A stretch of 43,328 nucleotides of DNA from Lachnospiraceae bacterium (GTDB lineage Bacteria; Bacillota; Clostridia; Lachnospirales; Lachnospiraceae). The DNA lies in contig JAUNNN010000015.1 of NCBI GenBank assembly GCA_030531435.1, forward strand, positions 1 through 43,328. Direction: 5' to 3'. The notes under the pieces are model-generated. The model did no database searches and was not told the origin of the DNA. It saw only the letters and a list, made by a program, of their open reading frames with translations. Made by a program: the position numbers and the translations under genes. Positions 26,044 to 34,713 of the stretch are shown piece by piece (the stretch's first letter is position 1; the number at the start of each line of letters is the position of its first letter).

Positions 26044-26550
26044 CTAATCTCTAAGACCATCCATTACATGGACTGTCATTTTACCTTCTTCAATATTTAC
26101 ATCAAGGATACACTGCTTAATTGCAGGAAGAAGCAGCTCGTTTCCATCATCTTCCTTTACAACATATACATCATTGGAACCAGTCTCAATAACGTCTGTA
26201 ATAACCCCTATATGACCATTTTCATCATATACATCTATATCAATAAGGTCTGCAATAAAATACTCGTCTTTTGCGAGCTTTACTGCATTCTCTCTGGTTA
26301 CATATAGAGAGCATCCCTTATATTTCTCAATATCATTTGGATTGTCATAACCCTCAAATTTAACAATAACAAACTGTTTAAAAAATTTTACTCCTGATAC
26401 TTTAAGAGTAATCTGTTCTTTTTTTGTATCAAGAATAACTTCTTTAAGTTTTTTATATCTGTTTGGATCTGATGTTGTCGGAAATACCTTAACTTCACCA
26501 TGTACTCCATGAACAGAACTAATAACACCAACTTGTAATATATTTTCCAT
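26044..26550 (-). CDS. rimM: 16S rRNA-processing protein RimM
   Basis: RimM assists maturation of the 30S head through binding to uS19. The 168-residue protein starts MENILQVGVISSVHGVHGEVKVFPTT, typical of the family's N-terminal barrel. The C-terminal PRC-barrel contains EYFIADLIDIDVYDENGHIGVITDV and DGNELLLPAIKQCILDVNIE. I chose the ATG ending at 26550, which has GGAGG 3 bases before it (short spacing). A longer frame starting 23 codons upstream would run through an intergenic hairpin and lacks family similarity there. Confidence 0.95.
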   Translation of the reverse strand: MENILQVGVISSVHGVHGEVKVFPTTSDPNRYKKLKEVILDTKKEQITLKVSGVKFFKQFVIVKFEGYDNPNDIEKYKGCSLYVTRENAVKLAKDEYFIADLIDIDVYDENGHIGVITDVIETGSNDVYVVKEDDGNELLLPAIKQCILDVNIEEGKMTVHVMDGLRD

Positions 26551-26581
26551 ATGCCTCCAAAAATCCTTTACGGATTCATGT

Positions 26582-26616
26582 GAAATATAAAGGGATGCTT
26601 CAATAAGAAGCATCCC
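26582..26616 (-). terminator. Hairpin with U-rich tail between khpA and rimM (partial terminator or processing site)
   Basis: A perfect 10-bp stem (GGGATGCTTC/GAAGCATCCC; loop 26602-26606) is followed on the minus strand by TTTATATTTC. It begins 8 bases after the khpA stop. It may reduce read-through from rpsP-khpA into rimM-trmD, or set mRNA ends. The interrupted T-tract suggests partial termination. Confidence 0.6.
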
Positions 26617-26624
26617 CAATCTCT

Positions 26625-26858
26625 TTATTCCTGGACTATATCCACAACAACCTTTCTAGATTCTTTTGCGGATGCTGCCTTCACAACGGATCTGATTGCT
26701 TTTGCAATTCTGCCCTGTTTTCCGATTACTTTGCCCATATCAGGCTGAGCAACCTTTAACTCTACGACGATTTCCTTGTCGTTTTCTGTCTGAGTAACTA
26801 CTACTTTATCAGGATTTTCTACAAGAGATTTTGCTATAACTTCTACTAGCTCTTTCAT
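26625..26858 (-). CDS. khpA: KH-domain RNA-binding protein KhpA (YlqC)
   Basis: KhpA is a small RNA chaperone; in other Firmicutes it partners with KhpB (EloR/Jag). The 77-residue protein is essentially one KH domain with the RNA-binding GxxG loop in GKVIGKQGRIAKAIR. GGAGG lies 5 bases before the ATG. It sits between rpsP and rimM, its usual place. Confidence 0.95.
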   Translation of the reverse strand: MKELVEVIAKSLVENPDKVVVTQTENDKEIVVELKVAQPDMGKVIGKQGRIAKAIRSVVKAASAKESRKVVVDIVQE

Positions 26859-26875
26859 CCTAACCTCCGTAGTTA

Positions 26876-27118
26876 TTATTTCTCAATACCTGCAGCCTTG
26901 AAGAGTTTTCCAACGATTTCTGTTGGCTGAGCACCTGCAGCAAGCCACTTCTTAGCAGCTTCAGCATCAATGCTTACTGAATTTGGCTCTGTGTTAGGAT
27001 CGTATGTTCCGATCTCATCGATACACTTACCATCTCTAGGTGATCTTGAATCAGCTACAATAATTCTGTAGAAAGGAGCCTTCTTCTGTCCCATTCTGCG
27101 AAGTCTAATTTTTACCAT
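26876..27118 (-). CDS. rpsP: 30S ribosomal protein bS16
   Basis: bS16 binds the 5' domain of 16S rRNA and supports early 30S assembly. The 80-residue protein starts [30 protein letters not shown] and contains [10 protein letters not shown], both diagnostic. GGAGG precedes the ATG. It lies 17 bases upstream of khpA and 84 bases after ffh, a gap that holds a possible promoter. Confidence 0.97.
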   Translation of the reverse strand: MVKIRLRRMGQKKAPFYRIIVADSRSPRDGKCIDEIGTYDPNTEPNSVSIDAEAAKKWLAAGAQPTEIVGKLFKAAGIEK

Positions 27119-27142
27119 GTTTCTTTTCCTCCAAAAATATAT

Positions 27143-27172
27143 AATATATTATTTTTAACACGCCATTTGCAA
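27143..27172 (-). promoter_or_regulatory. Possible promoter for rpsP-khpA-rimM-trmD
   Basis: On the minus strand, TTGCAA (27167-27172), 18 bases, then TATATT (27143-27148). The -35 lies in a small ATTTGC/GCAAAT dyad. The pair sits in the ffh-rpsP gap; moderate match only. Confidence 0.4.
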
Positions 27173-27202
27173 AGCAAATAATAGAGTGCATGCTACACAA
27201 AT

Positions 27203-28552
27203 TTAGAAGGGAAGTCTAAACTTTCCTCGTTTGCCGCCACCTAACATACCTGGCAACTGTTTCATCATTTTCTTTGACTGTTCAAACTGTTTAACAAGTC
27301 TGTTAACTTCTGATATATCCACTCCAGCTCCCTTAGCAATCCTATGTTTTCTCTTAGGATTTAGTATGTCTGGATTCTGACGTTCTTTCTTTGTCATTGA
27401 TAGAATGATTGCCTCTGTTCTTGCAAGCTTCTTATCATCTACTGCTGCTTCAATATCGCTTGCCTTCATTCCTCCCATTGGAAGTCCTGGCATCATACTA
27501 AGCACGCTTGAAAGGCCGCCCATATTTTTCATCTGATTCATGCTCTCAAGGTAATCTTCGAAATCGAACTTTCCCTTTTTGAGCTTTTCAGCCATCTTCT
27601 TTTCTTTGTCCTCATCTATTTCCTGAGATGCCTTTTCAATAAGAGTAAGCACATCTCCCATTCCGAGGATTCTTGAAGCCATTCTGTCAGGATAAAACTG
27701 TTCAAGATCTGAAAGCTTTTCGCCCATACCAACATATAGAATAGGCTTTCCTGTAACTGCTTTTACAGATAACGCAGCACCACCTCTTGCATCGCCATCA
27801 AGTTTTGATAATACAACACCATCAATAGTGATTTTCTCATCAAATGTCTTTGCAACATTAACTGCTTCCTGACCTGTCATTGCATCAACGACGAGAATTG
27901 TCTGATGAACTGAAACTGCTTCTTTAATAGCAATAAGCTCATTCATCATATCATCATCTATCTGTAAGCGACCTGCAGTATCTAAAATAACCACATTGTA
28001 GCCGCCTTTAGCTGCATGCTCAAGTGACTTCTTTGCTATATCAACTGGATCTTTACTACCTTCAATGGCGAAAACATCAACTTCCTGCTTTTCTCCATTT
28101 ACCTGTAACTGTTTAACTGCCGCTGGTCTGTAAACATCACAAGCAACAAGAAGGCACTTTTTACCTTTTAATTTAAGCTTTCCAGCTATCTTAGCTGTTG
28201 TAGTAGTTTTACCTGCACCCTGAAGACCACACATCATAATAACTGTTGTAGCCTGTCCTGGTTCAAGCTTGATTTCAGTTGTTTCTGAGCCCATTAATGA
28301 AGTCATTTCTTCATTAACGATTTTTATTACCATCTGGCCTGGGTTAAGGCCATTCATAACGTCCTGGCCAATAGCTCTCTCTTCAACTGTTTTAACAAAC
28401 TGCTTAACTACTTTAAAGTTAACATCCGCAGAAAGTAATGCCATCTTGACTTCTTTAAGAGCAATCTTTACATCCTCTTCAGTAAGTCGGCCTTTACTTC
28501 TTAAGCCTTTAAACACATTTTGTAATTTATCTGTTAAGCCTTCAAATGCCAT
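27203..28552 (-). CDS. ffh: Signal recognition particle protein Ffh
   Basis: Ffh binds signal sequences of nascent proteins and 4.5S/scRNA, and docks with FtsY for membrane targeting. The 449-residue GTPase has the N domain (1-90), the P-loop GLQGAGKTTTT (109-119), DTAGRLQID, SKLDGDARGGAALS, and YVGMGEKLSDLEQFYPDRMASRILGMGD. The C-terminal M domain is Met- and Gly-rich, ending with GMLGGGKRGKFRLPF. Its ATG follows the ylxM stop directly, so the pair is translationally linked. FtsY, its receptor, is encoded 1.7 kb upstream on the same strand. Confidence 0.97.
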   Translation of the reverse strand: MAFEGLTDKLQNVFKGLRSKGRLTEEDVKIALKEVKMALLSADVNFKVVKQFVKTVEERAIGQDVMNGLNPGQMVIKIVNEEMTSLMGSETTEIKLEPGQATTVIMMCGLQGAGKTTTTAKIAGKLKLKGKKCLLVACDVYRPAAVKQLQVNGEKQEVDVFAIEGSKDPVDIAKKSLEHAAKGGYNVVILDTAGRLQIDDDMMNELIAIKEAVSVHQTILVVDAMTGQEAVNVAKTFDEKITIDGVVLSKLDGDARGGAALSVKAVTGKPILYVGMGEKLSDLEQFYPDRMASRILGMGDVLTLIEKASQEIDEDKEKKMAEKLKKGKFDFEDYLESMNQMKNMGGLSSVLSMMPGLPMGGMKASDIEAAVDDKKLARTEAIILSMTKKERQNPDILNPKRKHRIAKGAGVDISEVNRLVKQFEQSKKMMKQLPGMLGGGKRGKFRLPF

Positions 28553-28888
28553 TTATAACTGTTCTTTAATCTTTTCTATATAATCTTTCGTAACACTGTA
28601 GAGCTTTTCATCTTCCGATTCCTTAATCTCTACTAACAGTGCTTCCGAGTACTCTTTAATCTTTTGAAAACGCTCCACTAAATGAAGCTTCTGTTCATAT
28701 TCTTCTAAAGTTTTATTGCATCTCTTTATCTGATCATGAACACCCTGTCTGGAAATCCCATAGCTTTCTGCTAGTTCTGAAAGACTTAAATCCTCATATA
28801 CCGCATCCTGATATATGCTTCGTTGTCTATCAGTTAACAAATCACCATAAAAATCAAATAACAGATTTCGCTCGATTATTTTTTCCAT
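28553..28888 (-). CDS. ylxM: YlxM (UPF0122), SRP-associated helix-turn-helix protein
   Basis: YlxM proteins are small sigma-70 region 4-like HTH proteins encoded next to ffh; in streptococci YlxM has been linked to SRP function. The 111-residue product starts [23 protein letters not shown], an end typical of the family, which supports this ATG. The HTH is [24 protein letters not shown], and the rest is helical. There is no Shine-Dalgarno sequence, and the -10 of a consensus promoter ends 11 bases before the ATG, so its mRNA should have almost no leader. It is first in the ylxM-ffh unit. Confidence 0.92.
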   Translation of the reverse strand: MEKIIERNLLFDFYGDLLTDRQRSIYQDAVYEDLSLSELAESYGISRQGVHDQIKRCNKTLEEYEQKLHLVERFQKIKEYSEALLVEIKESEDEKLYSVTKDYIEKIKEQL

Positions 28889-28899
28889 AACAAATATGG

Positions 28900-28928
28900 A
28901 TTATACACTAGGGTTTTATCGGTGTCAA
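28900..28928 (-). promoter_or_regulatory. Perfect-consensus sigma-A promoter of ylxM-ffh
   Basis: On the minus strand, TTGACA (28923-28928), exactly 17 bases, then TATAAT (28900-28905). This is the best promoter in the window. It predicts a start about 4-6 bases before the ylxM ATG. Confidence 0.88.
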
Positions 28929-28943
28929 GTAAAGATACTTTAC
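28929..28943. promoter_or_regulatory. GTAAAG-ATA-CTTTAC dyad abutting the ylxM -35
   Basis: A perfect 6-base inverted repeat with a 3-base centre lies directly upstream of the -35 hexamer. It may be an operator or activator site, or chance in AT-rich DNA. No second copy was noticed. Confidence 0.3.
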
Positions 28944-28954
28944 ATACAAAATAG

Positions 28955-28990
28955 GTATAAAAGAACACGCAACAATTATTCTGTGCGTGT
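28955..28990 (-). terminator. Probable terminator of the rnc-smc-ftsY-ilvA transcript
   Basis: On the minus strand, ACACGCA (28984-28990) and TGCGTGT (28965-28971) form a 7-bp stem, lengthened by CA/TG pairs across a bulge, followed by TTCTTTTAT. It begins 19 bases after the ilvA stop and lies before the ylxM promoter. Confidence 0.65.
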
Positions 28991-29009
28991 CCTTAAACTT
29001 TTATATCAA

Positions 29010-30221
29010 TTAAATATTTGTTCTAACTACCTTTGGCTTGTAGCCATCTTTTGCAAGTGCGTCAATAATATCGTTCTTATGCTCAGTACCAAATGCTTCA
29101 AGAGTAATTCTAAGCTCAACTGCTGCATTTCTGTTTGTAGAAACAAACTGGTTATGCTCAAGCTTAATAACGTTACCATTCTTCTTAGCAATTACATCAG
29201 ATACTTTACTAAGCATACCTGGCTTATCAGGAAGGAGTACAGATACTGTAAAGATTCTGTCTCTCATAATGAGACCCTGCTGAACTACAGATGACATAGT
29301 AATGACATCCATATTTCCACCTGAAAGAATTGAAACTACCTTTTTATCCTTTAAATCAAGCTGTTTTAAGGCTGCAACAGTAAGTAACCCTGAGTTCTCA
29401 ACGATCATCTTATGGTTCTCAACCATATCAAGGAATGAAACAATTAAGTCTTCATCTGGAACAGTAATTATCTGATCAAGGTTTTCTTTAACATATGGGA
29501 AAATGTTTGATCCAGGAGTTTTAACAGCTGTACCATCTGCAATAGTATTAACCCCATCAAGTGTCAGAACCTTTCCAGCTTCAATAGAAGCTTTCATACA
29601 TGCAGCACCTTCTGGTTCAACACCGATTACTTTAATCTTTGAGTTCATAAGCTTAGCAAGTGTTGAAACACCGCAAGCAAGACCGCCACCACCAATTGGT
29701 ACAAGAATGTAATCTACTAATGGAAGCTCTTTGAAGATTTCCATTGCAATTGTTCCCTGACCAGTTGCTACTGCAAGATCATCAAATGGGTGAATGAATG
29801 TGTAACCATTCTCCTCAGCAAGCTCTAATGCCTTAGCGCATGCTTCATCATAAACATCACCATAAAGAACAACTTCTGCGCCATAGCTCTTTGTTCTATT
29901 TACCTTAATAAGAGGTGTTGTTGTTGGCATAACAATAACAGCCTTTGTACCATATTCCTTTGCAGCATATGCAACACCCTGAGCATGGTTACCAGCTGAA
30001 GCTGTAATAATACCCTTGCTTCTCTCTTCGTCTGTAAGTGTGCTCATCTTATAGTAAGCACCTCTTAATTTATATGCTCCTGTAAGCTGCATGTTCTCAG
30101 GCTTTAAATATACTTTAGCGCCTGTCTGCTCTGATAAAAACTTTGAATATACAAGTTTTGTTTCAAGAGTTACTCTCTTAACTATTTCTGCTGCTTCTTC
30201 AAATCTGTCTAATGTTAACAT
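29010..30221 (-). CDS. ilvA: Threonine ammonia-lyase with C-terminal ACT domain
   Basis: This PLP enzyme deaminates threonine to 2-oxobutanoate, the first committed step to isoleucine or, in catabolic use, to propionate. The 403-residue protein has the PLP lysine in TGAYKLRGAYYKM (K51), ASAGNHAQGVA, the phosphate-binding PIGGGGLACG, and a C-terminal ACT domain (about 327-400, FTVSVLLPDKPGMLSKVSDVI). One ACT domain and this length fit the medium form rather than the about 514-residue biosynthetic IlvA, so a biosynthetic or degradative role is undecided. It is 5 bases after ftsY and last in that run. Confidence 0.93.
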   Translation of the reverse strand: MLTLDRFEEAAEIVKRVTLETKLVYSKFLSEQTGAKVYLKPENMQLTGAYKLRGAYYKMSTLTDEERSKGIITASAGNHAQGVAYAAKEYGTKAVIVMPTTTPLIKVNRTKSYGAEVVLYGDVYDEACAKALELAEENGYTFIHPFDDLAVATGQGTIAMEIFKELPLVDYILVPIGGGGLACGVSTLAKLMNSKIKVIGVEPEGAACMKASIEAGKVLTLDGVNTIADGTAVKTPGSNIFPYVKENLDQIITVPDEDLIVSFLDMVENHKMIVENSGLLTVAALKQLDLKDKKVVSILSGGNMDVITMSSVVQQGLIMRDRIFTVSVLLPDKPGMLSKVSDVIAKKNGNVIKLEHNQFVSTNRNAAVELRITLEAFGTEHKNDIIDALAKDGYKPKVVRTNI

Positions 30222-30226
30222 TTTTA

Positions 30227-31150
30227 TTACACCTCAAACATTGCTTTCACAAAATCTTCTGAATCAAATTTCTGAAGGTCGTCTATTCCTTCACCAACAC
30301 CAATATATTTTACTGGAACAGAAAGTTCTGACTGAATTGCTATTGCTATACCGCCTTTTGCTGTTCCATCAAGCTTTGTCAAAATAATACCATCAATCTT
30401 AGCGGCTTCGTTAAATTCCTTTGCCTGCATAAGCGCATTCTGTCCTGTAGTTCCATCAAGGACAATTAGATTCTCACGATACGCATCAGGATATTCACGT
30501 TCAATAATCCTGTCAATCTTTTTAAGTTCTTCCATAAGATTTTTCTTATTGTGAAGTCTTCCTGCTGTATCAATTAACAAAATATCTGCATTTCTTGATT
30601 TTGCTGCATTAACAGCATCATATACAACTGAAGCTGGATCCTGACCTTCGTTTCCTTTAATAATATCTACTCCGGCTCTGTTTGCCCATTCTGCTAACTG
30701 TTCTACAGCAGCGGCTCTAAATGTATCTGCCGCTCCAAGAATCACCTTTTTACCCTGATTTTTATACTGGGCTGCAAGCTTTCCTATGCTTGTAGTTTTA
30801 CCTACTCCATTAACTCCAATAATCAACACTACTGATTTTTTATTTTCAAACTCATAGTCATTTTCAGCAGTATCCATCTGCTCTGAAATAGAGTTAATAA
30901 GTAATTCCCTACAATCTTCTGGCTTAAACACATGCTGTTTTGTAACATCATCTTTAAGCTTTTCAATTATATTTTCTGTTGTTTCTACTCCAATATCAGA
31001 AGTAATAAGAATCTCTTCAATTTCTTCATAGAAATCATCATCTATAGATGCGAATCCATGAAAGACAGAATCAAGATTATATGAGAGATTATCTCTCGTC
31101 TTTGTAAGACCTGATTTAAGCCTTGCAAAGAATCCCATCTTTTCTTCCAT
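30227..31150 (-). CDS. ftsY: Signal recognition particle receptor FtsY
   Basis: FtsY is the membrane-associated GTPase that receives SRP-ribosome complexes. The 307-residue protein has an N domain (about 10-95) starting GFFARLKSGLTKTRDNL, the P-loop GVNGVGKTT (112-120), AADTFRAAAVEQL, DTAGRLHNK, LTKLDGTAKGG and YIGVGEGIDDLQKF. It lacks the long acidic A domain of E. coli FtsY, as usual in Firmicutes. AGAGG precedes this ATG. It lies 2 bases after smc. Confidence 0.97.
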   Translation of the reverse strand: MEEKMGFFARLKSGLTKTRDNLSYNLDSVFHGFASIDDDFYEEIEEILITSDIGVETTENIIEKLKDDVTKQHVFKPEDCRELLINSISEQMDTAENDYEFENKKSVVLIIGVNGVGKTTSIGKLAAQYKNQGKKVILGAADTFRAAAVEQLAEWANRAGVDIIKGNEGQDPASVVYDAVNAAKSRNADILLIDTAGRLHNKKNLMEELKKIDRIIEREYPDAYRENLIVLDGTTGQNALMQAKEFNEAAKIDGIILTKLDGTAKGGIAIAIQSELSVPVKYIGVGEGIDDLQKFDSEDFVKAMFEV

Positions 31151-31152
31151 TA

Positions 31153-34100
31153 TTAATCCTCTAATTCTTTATCTACAAGATTTACAGATACAAGGGCTGA
31201 TACACCTTTTTCCTGCATTGTAATACCGTATAGTCTGTCAGCCTCTTCCATTGTTCCACGTCTATGTGTAATAACAATAAACTGAGTATGCTTTGTAAGC
31301 TTATGAAGATATCCTGCAAATCTGCCTACGTTTGATTCATCAAGAGCAGCCTCAATCTCGTCAAGGAGACAGAATGGTGATGGTTTCAGATTCTGAATTG
31401 CAAATAAAAGTGCAATTGCTGTAAGTGCCTTTTCACCACCAGATAGCTGCATCATGTTCTGGAGTTTCTTTCCAGGTGGCTGAGCGATAATCTTGATACC
31501 TGCTTCTAAAACATCAACATCATCTTCAAGCTCAAGCGTTCCTTTACCACCGCCGAACATTTCCTTAAATACTTTGTCGTATTCTTTTTCTATTTCAATG
31601 AACTTCTCTGTAAACTGCTTACGCATTGAAGTATCAAGTTCATCAATAATTCCAATAAGAGTTTCTTCAGCCTTAATAAGATCGTCATGCTGATTCTTTA
31701 AGAATGTATAACGTTCCATTAATACCTTATAATCCTCAATTGCATTTACATTAACATCACCAAGACGCTTAATAGCATCCTTTAATGCGTAAATACCTTT
31801 TTTGATTGCAGATACATCTGTAAGACTTTCATCTCTAAGGGAAGCTGCCTGAGATAATGTAATCTCATATTCATTAAACATGTAAGAAACAAGACTTTGC
31901 TGTGAATCTTCAAGTTTTTCCTTCTGAGCATTAAGTCTGAATACTTCTTTATCAAGATCACTTGATTTCTTAGAAAGTTCTTCTCTTGTATCAAAGAATG
32001 ATTTCTGCTTAACAGTAAACTCTTCTTTTTCAGCAATTGCTTTATTTAATGCTTCTTCATCTTCTGTTTTTGATGATACAGAAGCTTCTATTGTCTCTCT
32101 AATTGCTTTAATATCTGCTTCCTTTGCAAGAATATCTTCCTGCTCAAGTGACTTCTTATCAGCAAATGACTGTTTCTCTTCTGTAATTCTCTTAATTTCT
32201 TCCTGTACTCTTGAAAGATTCTGATTTGAGAATTCCTGCTTCTGGTTGATGTTAGCAAATTCAAGATCAAATTCAGATGTCTTTAGTACCTGTTTAGACT
32301 CTTCGTCTCTTAATGTTTCAAGTTCCTTACCGTATCTTGAAATCATTTCTTCAAGCTCTTTTTCTTTAATTTCAGATGAAGAAAGATCATTATTTGTTTT
32401 ATCTTTATCTGACTTAAGATCATTTACCTGAGACTCAATATCTGTAGTTTCAGTTTCTAATGATCTGTAGCCTTCTTTCATTTCCTCAATCTTTGTATTT
32501 GCAGAGTCTACATTTAACTGAGCTGTATTCTGTTTAATATAAAGTTCCTGCTGATATGCCTTTAACTCTTCAATTTCATCACGAACTTTATTTCTATTTT
32601 CTTTTGTTGTTTCAATATCTTTTTCGCAGTCTTTTATTGTCTGCTCAGCCTTCTTAACGGCCTCTTCTAACTCCTCGATTTCTCGACGTCTACCAAGAAG
32701 ATTACTGTTATTTCTAAATGAACCACCTGCAAGTGATCCACCAGGAGCTAGGTATTCACCTTCAAGAGTTACAAGACGTAATTTGTAGCCATGCTTCTTT
32801 GTCATTGAAAGAGCATTATCAACATGATCAACAATTGCTATTTCTCCAAGAAGCTGTGAAACAACGTCATCATACTGCTTATCTGCCTTTACTATTTCAG
32901 ATGCGATTCCTATGAAGCCCTTTTCATTTCTGATATCAGAATACTTGTACTCGCCTCTTGGAACAACAGTTGTAAGAGGAAGGAATGTTGCACGGCCAAG
33001 CTTATTCTCTTTAAGATAAGCAATCATCTTCTTTGCAACATGCTCGTCTTTTGTAACGATATTCTGAATATTACCACCAAGAGCTGTTTCGATGGCTGTT
33101 TCATATTTTTTATCTACAGAAATAATATCTGCAACAACACCAATAAGTCCGCCATCAGTGTCTTTCTTTTCCATAACGCTCTTTACAGAGCCGCCATATC
33201 CATCATATCTTTCTGTAATATTTTTCAGTGCTTCAAGCTTAGACTGTTCTTTATTAAGACGATTTCTCGCATCAATTAATGTACCGTCTTTTTCTTCAAG
33301 CTCTCTTCTTAAAATATAAAGTTGCTCTGATAAGTGTTCCTGTTTTTTATCAGATTCTAATATCTCAGTACTAATATCATTAAGTTCTTTTGTAAGTTCA
33401 CTTAATAATTTATCCTGTTCAGCTTCTTCAGATTTTGCTTTTAAAAGCTTTGACTGAATTTCAGCTTTTCTAATATTAAGCTGAGACATAAGGGTGTCAA
33501 ACTGACCCAGTTTTGTTTTAATTGAAGTTCTCTCATTGATATTATTAATAATATCGTTTTTACCAGTTTCAATGCCTGTTGATAATTCTTCAATTTTTGT
33601 CTGTATTTCAGCAAGTAATGCCTTTGCGCCATCTCTATTAGTAGAAAGCTCAGCTATTTTGGCATCTATCTCTTCTTTTTCTTTATTTAAAGCAACTGCT
33701 TCTGAATTAAGTTTTTCTAAAGATGCATTAAGAGCATTTTCTCTGTCCTCATAATGACCTGCATTATTCTTAGATGAATTAATTTTCTCTTCTAATACTT
33801 TGATTTCACCTTCGAGTTTTTCTCTTAATACGCTGTTCTCAGAAAGGTTCTTTCTCTTTTCTTCAATTGATGCATCAAGTTCTTCTATCTTTGCTTCAAT
33901 ATCAGCATATTCAACCTTTATGCTCTCGAACTTACTCTTTGTTTCTTCAAAATCGTTTGTTGCAACTTCAAGTTTTGATGCAAGTTCAGTAAGATCGCTT
34001 TCAACTCTTTTTGATTCTAATAAGAAAAGATTTACATCTAAATTTTTAAGGTCTTCCTTTTTCTTAAGGTAATCCTTTGCCACTTCTGACTGCTTTTCAA

Positions 34101-34713
34101 GAGGTTCAACCTGTTTCTCAAGCTCAGTAAGAATATCATTAACTCTTACAAGGTTAGCTCGCTCATTTTCAAGTTTCTTAACAGCAGTATCCTTACGTCT
34201 CTTAAATTTAACGATACCTGCAGCCTCGTCAAATAATTCACGTCTTTCTTCTGGCTTTCCGCTAAGTATTTTATCAATCTGGCCCTGTCCAATGATTGAG
34301 TATCCTTCTTTACCGATACCTGTATCATAGAACATTTCATTGATGTCTTTTAATCGACATGGTGCACCATTGATTAAATATTCACTTTCACCAGATCTAT
34401 ATACTCGTCTTGAAACTGTAACCTCTTCAAAATCAATAGGAAGGGCATGATCTGAGTTATCAAGAGTAATTGAAACGTATGCATATCCCATAGGTTTTCT
34501 CATTTCTGTACCTGAGAAAATAACATCCTGCATACTTGATCCACGAAGCTGTTTGATTCGCTGTTCACCAAGAACCCATCTTACAGCATCGGCAACATTA
34601 CTCTTACCAGAACCATTAGGTCCAACAATACCAGTAATTCCATTATGAAAATTAAATACTATCTTATTGGCAAATGATTTAAAACCATGTACCTCGATAC
34701 TTTTTAAATACAT
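31153..34713 (-). CDS. smc: Chromosome segregation protein SMC
   Basis: SMC, with ScpA and ScpB, forms the bacterial condensin that organises and separates chromosomes. The 1186-residue length is standard. Walker A is GPNGSGKS (31-38), followed by NVADAVRWVLGEQ. Long coiled coils (about 170-500 and 670-1020) flank a hinge (about 515-660, GVVADIISVDKKYETAIETA). The C-terminal head has the signature LSGGEKALTAIALLFAIQ and Walker B PFCLLDEIEAALD. Its ATG follows the rnc stop directly, with AAGGAG inside the end of rnc. Confidence 0.97.
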   Translation of the reverse strand: MYLKSIEVHGFKSFANKIVFNFHNGITGIVGPNGSGKSNVADAVRWVLGEQRIKQLRGSSMQDVIFSGTEMRKPMGYAYVSITLDNSDHALPIDFEEVTVSRRVYRSGESEYLINGAPCRLKDINEMFYDTGIGKEGYSIIGQGQIDKILSGKPEERRELFDEAAGIVKFKRRKDTAVKKLENERANLVRVNDILTELEKQVEPLEKQSEVAKDYLKKKEDLKNLDVNLFLLESKRVESDLTELASKLEVATNDFEETKSKFESIKVEYADIEAKIEELDASIEEKRKNLSENSVLREKLEGEIKVLEEKINSSKNNAGHYEDRENALNASLEKLNSEAVALNKEKEEIDAKIAELSTNRDGAKALLAEIQTKIEELSTGIETGKNDIINNINERTSIKTKLGQFDTLMSQLNIRKAEIQSKLLKAKSEEAEQDKLLSELTKELNDISTEILESDKKQEHLSEQLYILRRELEEKDGTLIDARNRLNKEQSKLEALKNITERYDGYGGSVKSVMEKKDTDGGLIGVVADIISVDKKYETAIETALGGNIQNIVTKDEHVAKKMIAYLKENKLGRATFLPLTTVVPRGEYKYSDIRNEKGFIGIASEIVKADKQYDDVVSQLLGEIAIVDHVDNALSMTKKHGYKLRLVTLEGEYLAPGGSLAGGSFRNNSNLLGRRREIEELEEAVKKAEQTIKDCEKDIETTKENRNKVRDEIEELKAYQQELYIKQNTAQLNVDSANTKIEEMKEGYRSLETETTDIESQVNDLKSDKDKTNNDLSSSEIKEKELEEMISRYGKELETLRDEESKQVLKTSEFDLEFANINQKQEFSNQNLSRVQEEIKRITEEKQSFADKKSLEQEDILAKEADIKAIRETIEASVSSKTEDEEALNKAIAEKEEFTVKQKSFFDTREELSKKSSDLDKEVFRLNAQKEKLEDSQQSLVSYMFNEYEITLSQAASLRDESLTDVSAIKKGIYALKDAIKRLGDVNVNAIEDYKVLMERYTFLKNQHDDLIKAEETLIGIIDELDTSMRKQFTEKFIEIEKEYDKVFKEMFGGGKGTLELEDDVDVLEAGIKIIAQPPGKKLQNMMQLSGGEKALTAIALLFAIQNLKPSPFCLLDEIEAALDESNVGRFAGYLHKLTKHTQFIVITHRRGTMEEADRLYGITMQEKGVSALVSVNLVDKELED

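Noticed and set aside
26551..26619. Longer RimM start 23 codons upstream
   Set aside because: The extension is the translated intergenic hairpin; family similarity begins at MENILQVG.
31493..34072. Several open frames of 60-90 codons on the plus strand across smc
   Set aside because: They are Ser/Phe/Leu-rich antisense shadows of the SMC coiled coils, with no ribosome sites or family resemblance.
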